From Luteimonas galliterrae (GTDB lineage Bacteria; Pseudomonadota; Gammaproteobacteria; Xanthomonadales; Xanthomonadaceae), in NCBI RefSeq assembly GCF_023374055.1, contig NZ_JAMBEP010000003.1, positions 1-64,000 of the forward strand: a stretch of DNA of 64,000 nt, written 5' to 3'. Under the pieces are notes generated by a model, which was given only the letters and a program-made list of their open reading frames with translations, was not told where the DNA came from and searched no databases. Position numbers and translations under genes: made by a program. Within the stretch, counting starts at the first letter, position 1, and each line of letters starts with the position of its first letter. This document shows positions 24,882-34,696 of this stretch, one piece after another.

Positions 24882-25535
24882 TCAGGATTCGAAGACGCCC
24901 GTCGGCAAATCGAACCACGCCGTGCACAGCAGTTGCTGGCTCTCGGCGTGCGACAACGAGCCCAACCAAACTTCTGGCTTGTCCGGCTCCGGTTTGAGCG
25001 CCTTGAAGTCGTCCGCGAACGGAACGACGCCCAGGCACCACCGCATCCGCTCGACCGGCGCATCGGTCAGCAGCGAAAATTCGAATGCGCCTTCCAGCGT
25101 GGCGCCGGGCTCGACCCGCGATGCCAACGGCGTCGGCGGAATGATCGGATGCGGCTTGGACAGCGGCAGCGCGCGGTGGCTCAGCGTGAGGTCGCCGTCT
25201 TCCTGCGAAAACGTCGGTTGCGCCACTTCGCCCTGCACCAGCTTCTTGGTCATGACCGCATGCCGGTTGCCGCGGTCGAACGCCATCAGCGGCGCTTCGC
25301 CTTCGTTACGCAACCGGTACGACACCTTCAGCGGGGCGCCTTGCGCATATTCGAAACGCGCTTCGAGGACGGCATCGGCACCGGTCACCCGGGTTGTGCT
25401 GCGATCGTCGGCAGGCATGGCGCTCTTCTCCGTGGCCGCAAGCGCGGGCTCGGGCGCCGATGCGGCGGTCAACCCGTAACCTGCGGCAAGCATCGCCAAC
25501 ATAAGCACGTTCACCGGCCGGAGCAAATATCGCAT
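24882..25535 (-). CDS. Exported hypothetical protein
   Basis: 217 residues. A signal peptide or anchor is present at LLRPVNVLMLAMLAAGYGL (cleavage near ASA/APEPALA, residue 26-34). The mature domain begins ADAVLEARFEYAQGAPLKVS and has an Ig-like strand pattern (YRLRNEGEAPLMAFDRGN, LEGAFEFSLLTDAPVERM). Two cysteines (WCLGVV, LLCTAW) may pair. It is not a named family that I recognise. The 120-base gap to the RTX protease downstream contains no clear repeat. Its start is 120 bases from the next gene's stop on the same strand. Confidence 0.75.
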   Translation of the reverse strand: MRYLLRPVNVLMLAMLAAGYGLTAASAPEPALAATEKSAMPADDRSTTRVTGADAVLEARFEYAQGAPLKVSYRLRNEGEAPLMAFDRGNRHAVMTKKLVQGEVAQPTFSQEDGDLTLSHRALPLSKPHPIIPPTPLASRVEPGATLEGAFEFSLLTDAPVERMRWCLGVVPFADDFKALKPEPDKPEVWLGSLSHAESQQLLCTAWFDLPTGVFES

Positions 25536-25654
25536 CGTTCCCTTCCTGAATTAAAACGGGCGGTGCACGCATGCACCGCCCGATCCCAGTAATCCTTCAC
25601 CGGGGGCTCCCCGTACTCCGTCACAGGCGATCTGCGGCGGTTCCTTGCTCGGTT

Positions 25655-27205
25655 TTACAGCGAATAGCTCGGCCGATCCGGCAGGCCCAACTCGCGGCGC
25701 AGGCCGTTCTCGGTCAGGCCGATCGGATTGTGGGTGGTGGCCGGCGTGCTGGGATCGCCGTCGAAATCGAACGGCTGCGCGCTGGTCTCCAGGCCCACCG
25801 CCTGGCGCTCTGCATTCGGCACCTGGCCGCTGTCCGGGCCGGTGCCGTTGTAGGTGCCCGGCTGGAAGGTGCCGTTGACGCCGTTATAGGCGTGCGACAT
25901 CTCGTGGTACAGCACGACCACCGGCGCCGGGAACGCGTCCATGTGGAAGGACGGGTTGTAGCTGATCTGCACGTCCGAGCCCTCGCCCGCCTTGCCGTTG
26001 CTGATTTCCGCGTCGCCGCGGCCCAGCGTCTGCGCGTAGCCGTTCTGCTCGTTGGCCAGTTCCTTGATCGTCACGGTGTTGCCGTTGGCGGCGGCGGCGT
26101 CGAACTCGGCGAGCATCTGCTGGCCGTTCGGCGAGCTGCGCAGGAAGTCGATCTCGGCTTCCACGCGTTGGCGGAACGCATCGGAACCTTCGACCTTGAC
26201 GCCCTGCGTGCCGAGCTTGCTGTTCAACTCGACGTTCACCACCACCTGGCCGTTGTCGCGCTGGCCTTGGGCGAAGCTGATCGCATCCACGGCGGTCTGG
26301 CCGTAGACCTTGTCGGACGTGGTCACGCCTTCGACCGTGTCCTTGCCGTCGCCGGTGTAGATGCGGTTGCCGTCGGTGCCGCTGCGGATGGTGTCGTCGC
26401 CCTGGCCGCCGGACAGCATGTTCTTGCCGGCGCCGCCGTCGAGCCGGTCGGCGCCCTTGCCGCCTTCGACGAAATCGACGCCGTCGTCGCCGGCCAGCGT
26501 GTCGTCGCCGTCGCCGCCGTAGACCACGTCGTCGCCGGCGCCGGCTTCGATCTTGTCGTCGCCGCTGTTGCCGAAGATATCGTCGCGGCCCGCGCCGGTG
26601 CTGATCGTGTCGTTGCCGATGCCGCCGTCGATGCGGTCGTCGCCCGCGCCGGTGGTGATGGTGTCGTCGCCGGCGCCGCCGTCGACCACGATGTTGACTT
26701 TGACGTTCGGCGCAACGTTGATGGTGTCGTTGCCGGCGCCGGTGCGCAGGGTCAGTTCCTGGTTCTCGCCCAGGCGCACTTCGTAGCTTTCGCCGTTGAC
26801 GGCCACATCCAGGGTACCGTCGTCGCGCTGGGTCACCTGCACGTCGTCGTTGCCGGTGCCTTTGGTGGTGAACACGACCTGGTCGCTGCTGACATAGGTC
26901 TGGCCGAAGCCGGCTTCGGCGATGGTCTGCTCGCGGGTGACCGTGGACTGCTCGCCGTCGGCCAGCTGCAAATTGCGGATGGTCTTGCCGTCCGGGGTCT
27001 GGCCGGAGGGCTGACGGGTGCCGGTGTCGCTGCCGTCGACCGTGATGGCGTCGTCGGCGGCCTGGCGCGGGGTCGATTCGACCGGGTCGGTTCCGGCCAC
27101 GGTCTGGGTAGGTCCCTGACCGGTCAGCGCTTCCTGCTCGGCGGGGTTTTCCCAGTAGCTCGGCGGCTGCGAGGACTGGACGGCGGGGTCGAACTGGACG
27201 GTCAT
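25655..27205 (-). CDS. M91-type (NleD-like) zinc metalloprotease with RTX calcium-binding repeats
   Basis: 516 residues. There is no Sec signal peptide. Residues 1-130 are low-complexity (Gln, Thr, Asp rich). About 150-305 carry roughly a dozen RTX nonapeptides (GGAGDDTITTGAGDD, GGDGDDTLAGDDG and so on). The C-terminal domain holds the zinc site VVVLYHEMSHAYNGVNG (HEMSH near residue 430), with a downstream Glu in NAERQAVGLE that fits the third ligand of peptidase family M91, the NleD/HopH1 effector family. RTX repeats upstream of the catalytic domain, rather than at the C-terminus, are unusual. Type I export or effector delivery is possible; no transporter is nearby. Confidence 0.85.
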   Translation of the reverse strand: MTVQFDPAVQSSQPPSYWENPAEQEALTGQGPTQTVAGTDPVESTPRQAADDAITVDGSDTGTRQPSGQTPDGKTIRNLQLADGEQSTVTREQTIAEAGFGQTYVSSDQVVFTTKGTGNDDVQVTQRDDGTLDVAVNGESYEVRLGENQELTLRTGAGNDTINVAPNVKVNIVVDGGAGDDTITTGAGDDRIDGGIGNDTISTGAGRDDIFGNSGDDKIEAGAGDDVVYGGDGDDTLAGDDGVDFVEGGKGADRLDGGAGKNMLSGGQGDDTIRSGTDGNRIYTGDGKDTVEGVTTSDKVYGQTAVDAISFAQGQRDNGQVVVNVELNSKLGTQGVKVEGSDAFRQRVEAEIDFLRSSPNGQQMLAEFDAAAANGNTVTIKELANEQNGYAQTLGRGDAEISNGKAGEGSDVQISYNPSFHMDAFPAPVVVLYHEMSHAYNGVNGTFQPGTYNGTGPDSGQVPNAERQAVGLETSAQPFDFDGDPSTPATTHNPIGLTENGLRRELGLPDRPSYSL

Positions 27206-27411
27206 GGCGCTCCCTCATGCTCCCGGATAAGTCGGGATTGCATATATACGCACCCGTATGGGGCCGACCAAGCTAGGGCGTTCCCTAGTGTCCGGGTAAA
27301 ATGGGCGATGCTGCGACGCAGCAGGGACGCGTAGAATGTCGGCCTTCTTCCCCTAATCGCCGGTAACGGCGCGCGCCCGCAACGGCGCGGAACCCCGATT
27401 CGGAGCACGCA
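27206..27411. promoter_or_regulatory. Divergent intergenic region, M91 protease / ppa
   Basis: 206 bases between the two divergent starts. GGGAGC precedes the protease ATG. A locally AT-rich segment (GCATATATACGCACC, 27239-27253) is the best promoter-like stretch. No defined -35/-10 pair could be fixed. Confidence 0.4.
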
Positions 27412-27960
27412 ATGGGCCTGGACCTCGTCCCCACCGGCAAAAACCCGCCGGAAGAAATCAACGTCATCATCGAAATCCCCAAGGACGCCGAACCGGTCAA
27501 GTACGAGGTGGACAAGTCCAGCGGCGCGATCTTCGTCGACCGCATCCTGTCCACGCCGATGCGCTACCCCTGCAACTACGGTTACGTGCCGCACACCCTG
27601 TGCGGCGACGGCGACCCGGCCGACGTGTTGGTGATCCTGCCGCTGCCGCTGATCCCCGGCTCGGTGATCCGCTGCCGCCCGGTCGGCGTGCTGCGGATGA
27701 AGGACGAAGCCGGCAGCGACGAGAAGCTGCTCGCGGTGCCGATCGACAAGGTGTTCGCCGGCTACAGCCACATCGCCGACATCGACCAGGTGAGCCCGCA
27801 CTGGTGCGAGCGCATCGGCCACTTCTTCGAGCACTACAAGGATCTGGAGAAGGGCAAGTGGGTGAAACTGGACGGCTGGGGCGATGCGGCCGAGGCCAAG
27901 ACGATCCTCAACGAAGCGATCCAGCGCTTCAACGCGTTGCCCGACAAGCCGAATTTCTGA
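27412..27960 (+). CDS. ppa: Soluble inorganic pyrophosphatase, family I
   Basis: 182-residue cytoplasmic enzyme hydrolysing PPi to phosphate and pulling biosynthetic reactions forward. The family I site is intact: EIPKDAEPVKYEVDK with the catalytic Lys and Glu, MRYPCNYGYVPHT around residue 50, and the signature GDGDPADVLV (65-74) with the metal-binding aspartates. KWVKLDGWGDAAEA closes the active site. Length is as in other Xanthomonadales. It lies 2.7 kb from hppA, so PPi can be routed to proton pumping or to heat. Confidence 0.96.
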   Translation: MGLDLVPTGKNPPEEINVIIEIPKDAEPVKYEVDKSSGAIFVDRILSTPMRYPCNYGYVPHTLCGDGDPADVLVILPLPLIPGSVIRCRPVGVLRMKDEAGSDEKLLAVPIDKVFAGYSHIADIDQVSPHWCERIGHFFEHYKDLEKGKWVKLDGWGDAAEAKTILNEAIQRFNALPDKPNF

Positions 27961-27972
27961 GCCTCGGCGCTT

Positions 27973-28140
27973 TGTAGAGCGGAGCTTGCTCCGCTGCTTT
28001 TCGCTTGCTGCCGTTGCCTTTCGTAGGAGCGGCTTCAGCCGCGAGCTCTTTTCCACGGATCGCGGTGATCTGAGCGCAGAGCTCGCGGCTGAAGCCGCTC
28101 CTACGAAAAGCAGGAACAGCGGGCAAGCCCCACTCTACAA
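27973..28140. repeat. Compound repeat block, REPIN-like copy 3 nested in a GTAGAGCGGAGC hairpin
   Basis: The outer arms TTGTAGAGCGGAGCTTGCTC (27973) and GGCAAGCCCCACTCTACAA (28121) enclose a complete AGCGGCTTCAGCCGCGAGCT element at 28022-28106. It separates ppa from the toxin locus. There is no gene. Confidence 0.85.
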
Positions 28141-28226
28141 ACAGCCGAGCCTAGGGCTCGCACTAGCTAGTTCGCACGCACCCCGATCCCTAGCCTTCCG
28201 CCGTCCCCCGAACGGAAGGCGAACTT

Positions 28227-28973
28227 ATGGATGGCGTACGCCCGGTTTTGTCCGCGAACGAGTGGCCGGCAGCGCCGTTGCAGACGCGCAATGCGAATGC
28301 GATGGCCGCCGCCGCTGCCGACGGCGACTTGGTCGCCCATCTCGAAGACCTGGCCGCCGACGACAAGCTGGTGGATTTCCTCGGCCAGACCGACGACGCG
28401 ATCGCGCTGGCGCAAAGCGATCCCACCTTCGCCGAAACGCTCGATCCGCTGCTGGAACGCATCCAGGGCGCGCTGACGGCACTGCCCACCGGCACCCTGT
28501 CGCGCGCCGAGCGCGACGCGGTGGAAGCCACGCAGGGCAAGCTCGATGCCTATCTGGGCGGCGTCGAACCGCCGACGGAACCGGGCGAAGTCCCCGGCGG
28601 CGGCCTGGAAGCGCATGAAGAGGCCGGCAGCCACCTGATCGAACGCCATGTGGGCAAGAGCGAACAGGACCTCATCGACCGGCTGAACAGGGAAAACATC
28701 AGTGCATCGTCCAGCTTCCGCGACCTGCCGGCGGCCGAGCATTTCGTCGCCGCGACCATCGCCGAAAACCAGGCGCAGGTGGACGCCTGGCTCGACGGAC
28801 AGGGCGGCAACCGGCTCGTGCTGGAAGAACGCTTCGACGCCAGCACCGGCATTTCGGTGAAACGCGGCGACACCCAGGCGGAAGATGTTTTTTCCGTGAA
28901 ACTGGTGCTGGAACGCTCCGACAAGCTCGGCATCGGCTATAGAATCGTGACCGGTTACCCGACCGCGCCATGA
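28227..28973 (+). CDS. Toxin with C-terminal RNase A-like (CdiA-CT type) domain
   Basis: 248 residues without a signal peptide. Residues 1-115 are an Ala/Asp-rich helical region. From about residue 128 the sequence fits the bacterial CdiA-CT RNase A-like domain: EAHEEAGSHLIERHVGKSEQ, then SASSSFRDLPAAEHFVAATI, and the ending LGIGYRIVTGYPTAP. In this family the activity is cleavage of RNA inside target cells. His in HLIERHVG is a plausible catalytic residue. No CdiA, Rhs, VgrG or PAAR part is attached, so delivery is unknown. Its TGA overlaps the ATG of the next gene (ATGA), the standard toxin/immunity coupling. Confidence 0.85.
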   Translation: MDGVRPVLSANEWPAAPLQTRNANAMAAAAADGDLVAHLEDLAADDKLVDFLGQTDDAIALAQSDPTFAETLDPLLERIQGALTALPTGTLSRAERDAVEATQGKLDAYLGGVEPPTEPGEVPGGGLEAHEEAGSHLIERHVGKSEQDLIDRLNRENISASSSFRDLPAAEHFVAATIAENQAQVDAWLDGQGGNRLVLEERFDASTGISVKRGDTQAEDVFSVKLVLERSDKLGIGYRIVTGYPTAP

Positions 28974-29272
28974 GCGTCCTGCAGATGAGCGATTTCCCCG
29001 CGTTGCGCAACTTCCTGTCCGCGTACTTCCACCAGGATTGGGCGGTGGAGCACGACACGCCCGGCGCGGTCGTCGATTATTTCGTGGAAGGCGAATCCGC
29101 GCATCAAGTGGCTCAGCTGCGCGACGAGATCGCGCGCCTGCTGGCGCAGGACATGGATGAGGACGAGCTCGCCGCTCAAGTGCACGAGCTGGGCAGCGAA
29201 TACGATCCGAGCCTGGATGGCGGCAACTACCAGGACTGGCTGCGCGGTATCGAAGAACGGCTGATCGCCTAG
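28970..29272 (+). CDS. CdiI-like immunity protein
   Basis: 100 residues, acidic and helical. The start FPALRNFLSAYFHQDWAVEH and the following VVDYFVEGESAHQVAQLRDE resemble contact-dependent-inhibition immunity proteins of the CdiI type. Its likely job is to bind and block the RNase A-like toxin encoded immediately upstream, protecting the producer; the ATGA overlap and strong charge complementarity (acidic inhibitor, nuclease target) support this. Specific binding cannot be judged from sequence alone. Confidence 0.85.
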   Translation: MSVLQMSDFPALRNFLSAYFHQDWAVEHDTPGAVVDYFVEGESAHQVAQLRDEIARLLAQDMDEDELAAQVHELGSEYDPSLDGGNYQDWLRGIEERLIA

Positions 29273-29277
29273 CGCTT

Positions 29278-29351
29278 TTGTAGAGTCGAGCTTGCTCGAC
29301 TACCTGCTCCACATGTGGGAAACAGCAGTCGAGCAAGCTCGACTCTACAAG
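29278..29351. repeat. Inverted repeat GTAGAGTCGAGCTTGCTCGAC
   Basis: Perfect long hairpin: arms TTGTAGAGTCGAGCTTGCTC and its inverse GAGCAAGCTCGACTCTACAA, with about 35 bases in between. It lies between the two toxin/immunity pairs and may help the modules move or terminate transcription. Confidence 0.88.
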
Positions 29352-29430
29352 AGCGGGCCTAGGGTTTCCCCGGGTTAACGCAGCGCTGCCGCATCCGCAC
29401 AATACGCGTATCGACGGCGGAGTTGACGGC

Positions 29431-30330
29431 ATGCTCGATCCCGTACGCACAAGCGAACCGCAAAGCGCTGCCGCACAGGCATCGCAGGGAACGCCGTCCG
29501 ACGCCGAAAACCTGCAGCTCGCCCTGCGCGACGCGCCGCTGACCGAGCGCCCGCACACCGCACTGGCCGCGACGCAGCGCATGGACGACGGCGAACTGCT
29601 CGCGCTCGCCGGCAGCGAGCAAGGCACGCAGGCCTTGGCCGCCCTCGACAACGCGCTCGCCGACGCGCCGCCGACGCTCGATGGCGTGCGCGAACAGCGC
29701 CTGCGCCTGGGCGACGCGCTGGACCGTAGCCCGCATCCGGTCGATGCGAATCCCGTCGGTTCGCCATCCACGTCCGCGTTTCCGGCGATCGTGCCGTTCG
29801 GCGCGCTCGCGCAGATCTTCCCGGCGGCGTCCGCCACCACGCAGACCACCGCGCGCATCGGCGACAACACCGTCACCTGGACCAACGACAGCCAGGGCCG
29901 TCCGATCCGCGCCGAGGCGGATCTGACCGAAGTGTTCGAAGGCATCGACCGCAGCAGCGCAGAAACCGATGCGCAACGCGAAGCGGCCGACCGCGGCATC
30001 GAAGGCGATCAGGGCGGCCACCTGATCGGCCACCGCTTCGTCAAGGACCAAGGCCTCAAGAACCTGTTCCCGCAGAACGGCAACTTCAACGTAAGCGCCT
30101 ACAAAACGTTGGAGAACGAGTGGGCCGACTGGATCGACAGCGGCAAGGACGTGCACATCGTCGTCCAGCTGACGCCCAAGGACCAGGACCGGCCGAATCA
30201 CGTGCGCGTGTCCTATGAAGTGACCGATCCGGTTTCCGGCGACGTGGTGTACGATCAGCGCGTGACCTTCCGCAACGAGGCCGGCCAGCGTTACGACCGG
30301 ATCCCGCGCGCGGACATGGACAATTATTGA
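29431..30330 (+). CDS. Toxin with DNA/RNA non-specific endonuclease (NS_2) domain
   Basis: 299 residues, no signal peptide. Residues 1-140 are Ala/Leu/Asp-rich, like the N-terminal part of the toxin at 28227. The C-terminal 150 residues match the Endonuclea_NS_2 domain: EGDQGGHLIGHRFVKDQGLK (catalytic GGHLIGHRF near residue 195), NLFPQNGNFNVSAYKTLENE and WADWIDSGKDVHIVVQLTPK. This family cuts DNA or RNA non-specifically. GGAG is 8 bases upstream of ATG 29431. The partner at 30353 is a YezG-like immunity gene. The delivery route is not encoded here. Confidence 0.87.
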   Translation: MLDPVRTSEPQSAAAQASQGTPSDAENLQLALRDAPLTERPHTALAATQRMDDGELLALAGSEQGTQALAALDNALADAPPTLDGVREQRLRLGDALDRSPHPVDANPVGSPSTSAFPAIVPFGALAQIFPAASATTQTTARIGDNTVTWTNDSQGRPIRAEADLTEVFEGIDRSSAETDAQREAADRGIEGDQGGHLIGHRFVKDQGLKNLFPQNGNFNVSAYKTLENEWADWIDSGKDVHIVVQLTPKDQDRPNHVRVSYEVTDPVSGDVVYDQRVTFRNEAGQRYDRIPRADMDNY

Positions 30331-30352
30331 CCACTGCAGGACCGCGTCCGCC

Positions 30353-30727
30353 ATGACCCAGGATGAGCTGATCGTCGAAATCGGCCGGCTGATCGTCGCC
30401 GACGGCAAGGCCACCGCGCAGCCCTGGGACCGCTATGCGCTGATCGCCTACTACGACGGCAGCGTGTCCAAGCTCAACGGCTTCGGCTACATGGGCGATG
30501 GCCGCGGCAGGCCGGCGACGCCGGAGACGTTCGACCTGGAAGACCGGCTCGACGAGTTGCGCGAAGCGACGCGCGTCGAGGGCAAGGCGCCGTGGCTCGT
30601 CTGCGTTTTTCGGTTGAACCGCCAGACCGGCAAGGCCACTGTCGACTTCGAGTACGAGCATCCGGAGCGCTGGCACGTGACGCCGGCGACCGCGAGCGAG
30701 ATCGCCGAACGCGCAAGGCCCGCGTAA
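30353..30727 (+). CDS. YezG-like immunity protein
   Basis: 124 residues with the YezG/DUF600-like pattern: TAQPWDRYALIAYYDGSVSK, GFGYMGDGRGRPATPETF and the ending VDFEYEHPERWHVTPATASE. The final FEYEHPERWHVTP is typical of YezG-type immunity proteins found next to polymorphic toxin nucleases. It should neutralise the NS_2 nuclease encoded 22 bases upstream. AGGA precedes ATG 30353 at usable spacing. Family assignment is from memory and less certain than for the nuclease. Confidence 0.75.
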   Translation: MTQDELIVEIGRLIVADGKATAQPWDRYALIAYYDGSVSKLNGFGYMGDGRGRPATPETFDLEDRLDELREATRVEGKAPWLVCVFRLNRQTGKATVDFEYEHPERWHVTPATASEIAERARPA

Positions 30728-30747
30728 TTGGAGTCGCCATGATCGGC

Positions 30748-30915
30748 CCCCTCTCCCGCTTGCGGGAGAGGGCTGGGGTGAGGGCGCGCGAACTTTCCGA
30801 TGGCGTCAAACCCTGACGCAGCCTCCTCAACGGCGACACACCGGCAATTCCGGCGCAATTCTGCCGTAACGCGCGCCCTCACCCAACCCTCTCCCGCAAG
30901 CGGGAGAGGGCTTTC
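30748..30915. repeat. Inverted pair of CCCTCTCCCGC-family repeats
   Basis: Two facing copies (about 30748-30785 and 30870-30915) between the immunity gene and the channel gene, which converge here. They may form a bidirectional terminator. No gene is supported. Confidence 0.75.
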
Positions 30916-30929
30916 AAGCGAAGAGGGCT

Positions 30930-31634
30930 CTACGGCTTGCGCACGCGCAGCGTCGCCAGCGCGATCAGGCGCGACACCACCACTGCGATGTACATCACGC
31001 CCGCGAACATCTCCAGCATCGACAAGGCCCGTGCCGGTGCGGTGACCGGCACGATATCGCTGAGACCGACGCTGGACAGCAGGCTGAAGCTCAGGAACAA
31101 CAGCTCCATCCAGGTGCGCGGCGATTCGGTGTTGAGCGCGGCGGTGAAACTGCCCGGATACCAGCTCTGGCATACCGAGAACGCAAAAGCGAATGCCCAC
31201 GCCAGCAAGGTGAACGTCGCGCCGGCCGCGAGCAGTTCGTCCAGCGTCACCCGCGTGTCGGCCAGCATGTACGCCGTCAGCGCGCCGGCGGCATAGAAAT
31301 ACAGGATCGATTCGAGCAGGTGCGCGAGCGGCACCAGCTGCGTGTAGCCGAATACGTTGGCGGCCAGCGATATCGCGACCGAAGGAATGGCGAGCAGCCA
31401 CGCGGCCCAATTCACCGCCTGGCTGCGGTTGATCACCCACAAGGCCAGCGCCAGCACCGCGATGCCGAACACGCCGAACACCGCGCGTCCGGCCGCGGTG
31501 TTCTCCATCAGCGGATTGACCACGATGGTCAACAGCTGCACGCCCAGCAGCCACCCCGAAGGATGGCGCCGGAGGCTGGACATCAACCAATGCTGGGGCG
31601 GGGCGGCCGTTTTATCGGGCTTCTCCTGCCCCAC
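30930..31634 (-). CDS. Ion-channel family membrane protein with altered selectivity filter
   Basis: 234 residues, seven hydrophobic stretches, of the bacterial two-pore-type ion-channel group. Pore region: WMELLFLSFSLLSSVGLSDI (about 173-192), then a final helix LSMLEMFAGVMYIAVVVSRL. The filter reads SVGLSD where K+ channels have TVGYGD, so K+ selectivity is doubtful. It starts at a GTG two bases after the stop of the DUF4136 lipoprotein upstream, indicating translational coupling; an ATG 17 codons in is an alternative start. Function: ion conduction in the inner membrane, ligand unknown. Confidence 0.8.
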   Translation of the reverse strand: MGQEKPDKTAAPPQHWLMSSLRRHPSGWLLGVQLLTIVVNPLMENTAAGRAVFGVFGIAVLALALWVINRSQAVNWAAWLLAIPSVAISLAANVFGYTQLVPLAHLLESILYFYAAGALTAYMLADTRVTLDELLAAGATFTLLAWAFAFAFSVCQSWYPGSFTAALNTESPRTWMELLFLSFSLLSSVGLSDIVPVTAPARALSMLEMFAGVMYIAVVVSRLIALATLRVRKP

Positions 31635-31635
31635 T

Positions 31636-32253
31636 TCACTTCACCGGCGGCGTCGGCGGCACCGGCACGTTGGAACCGGCCTGGAACGGGAAGCGCTGGA
31701 AGATTTCGAAGATCGCGCGGTCCACGTCCTGCAACTGCTCCTGCGGCGGCTTGCGGCCGACCCGGCCGATCGCGTCGCCGGTCCAGACCAGGCGGTTGCG
31801 CGGCGCGTCGACCAGGTCGACGGTCAGCGTGCCCTCGGTGTAGTTGCTGACCTGGGTCTGGTCGTACCAGTACGGCACGGCCACGTAGCGGCGCGAGCGG
31901 TAGCTGTAGAAGTACTGGTAATCGACCATGGGCGTGCTGTAGACGTCGGTGCGCTGCTGCACGATGCCCTGGAAATTCACCTTCATGTCCGGCGATTTGG
32001 CATCGTAGGTATAGCCGCGGCGACCCATTTCCTGGCGGATGTCGGTCTTGATGCGGTCGGTGATCCAAGTGGAATAGCCGGTGTTCTCCTCCATCGCGAT
32101 CGGCTCGTAGAAAGCCCAGGTGCGGTAGCGGGAGAAATCGGCTTCCGGATCGGTTTCGGTGCGGATGCGCGGGCCGGTGGCGCAGGCCGACAGCACTGCG
32201 GCCAGCATCAACAGCGCGCCGCTCTTCCAAAGCCAAGTAGTACGGGGTTTCAT
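31636..32253 (-). CDS. DUF4136 lipoprotein
   Basis: 205 residues. A lipobox is clear (LLMLAAVLSACATG; Cys near residue 24), so the protein should be lipid-anchored in the outer membrane or periplasm. The DUF4136 domain follows: TDPEADFSRYRTWAFYEP, WITDRIKTDIRQEMGRRGY, VNFQGIVQQRTDVYSTP and LTVDLVDAPRNRLVWTGDA. The ATG at 32253 has GGAG 7 bases upstream. The next gene on the strand, an ion channel, starts right at its stop codon, so the two form an operon. The biological role is unknown. Confidence 0.9.
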   Translation of the reverse strand: MKPRTTWLWKSGALLMLAAVLSACATGPRIRTETDPEADFSRYRTWAFYEPIAMEENTGYSTWITDRIKTDIRQEMGRRGYTYDAKSPDMKVNFQGIVQQRTDVYSTPMVDYQYFYSYRSRRYVAVPYWYDQTQVSNYTEGTLTVDLVDAPRNRLVWTGDAIGRVGRKPPQEQLQDVDRAIFEIFQRFPFQAGSNVPVPPTPPVK

Positions 32254-32368
32254 GGCCAATCTCCAGGCTCGTTCTGGTGGCGAGTCTACGCCGGACCGGT
32301 GGATCCGGCGTGAGCGATTTCCGAACGGTTCACGCTTGTTCAGCGCCTGCCCGCTCCGCGTGCCGCCC

Positions 32369-34390
<2,022 letters not shown>

Positions 34391-34437
34391 AAGGTGCATT
34401 GAATCACGGGACCCGCCCGGCCGCCACGATGTTTTTC

Positions 34438-34513
34438 TGTGGGAGCGGCTTTAGCCGCGAGCTCTTGATCTTGTCTCGACCGGGAAGAGCTCGCGGCTAA
34501 AGCCGCTCCCACA
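34438..34513. repeat. REPIN-like repeat, AGCGGCTTTAGCCGCGAGCT family, copy 4
   Basis: Arms GTGGGAGCGGCTTTAGCCGC and inverse, with about 30 bases between. It lies between the thiC riboswitch promoter and the thr leader promoter. Confidence 0.9.
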
Positions 34514-34525
34514 AAAAACTGCCTC

Positions 34526-34555
34526 TTGACGCAGCGCACCAATCTCCGGTATTGC
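34526..34555 (+). promoter_or_regulatory. Candidate thr promoter
   Basis: -35 TTGACG (34526-34531), 18-base spacer, weak -10 TATTGC (34550-34555). The +1 would fall at or next to the leader ATG at 34562. The distance from the first T of the -35 box to that ATG is 36 bases, the same as at the ilv leader. Confidence 0.45.
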
Positions 34556-34561
34556 TGTCGC

Positions 34562-34696
34562 ATGCAAGCTCCACCCGCCATCGCCCGCATCGCCGCCCCG
34601 CCGCAAGGCCGGAGCGCGTTCGCGGCGGCGACGACGATTACCACCACGACGACCACCACCACCCCGACCCGGGTGCGGACGCGCGTGTTTATCTGA
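34562..34696 (+). CDS. thrL: thr operon leader peptide
   Basis: 44 codons ending in TGA, too short for routine gene calling. Codons 24-40 contain 12 threonine codons (ACG ACG ATT then eight in a row, plus two more), interrupted by a single Ile codon. This is the composition expected of a thr attenuator leader sensing charged tRNA-Thr, with a minor Ile contribution. It has no Shine-Dalgarno sequence and may be translated from a leaderless message, given the promoter position. Alternative RNA arms follow immediately and thrA starts 85 bases after its stop. The first 20 codons are unrelated and may be less important. Confidence 0.82.
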   Translation: MQAPPAIARIAAPPQGRSAFAAATTITTTTTTTTPTRVRTRVFI

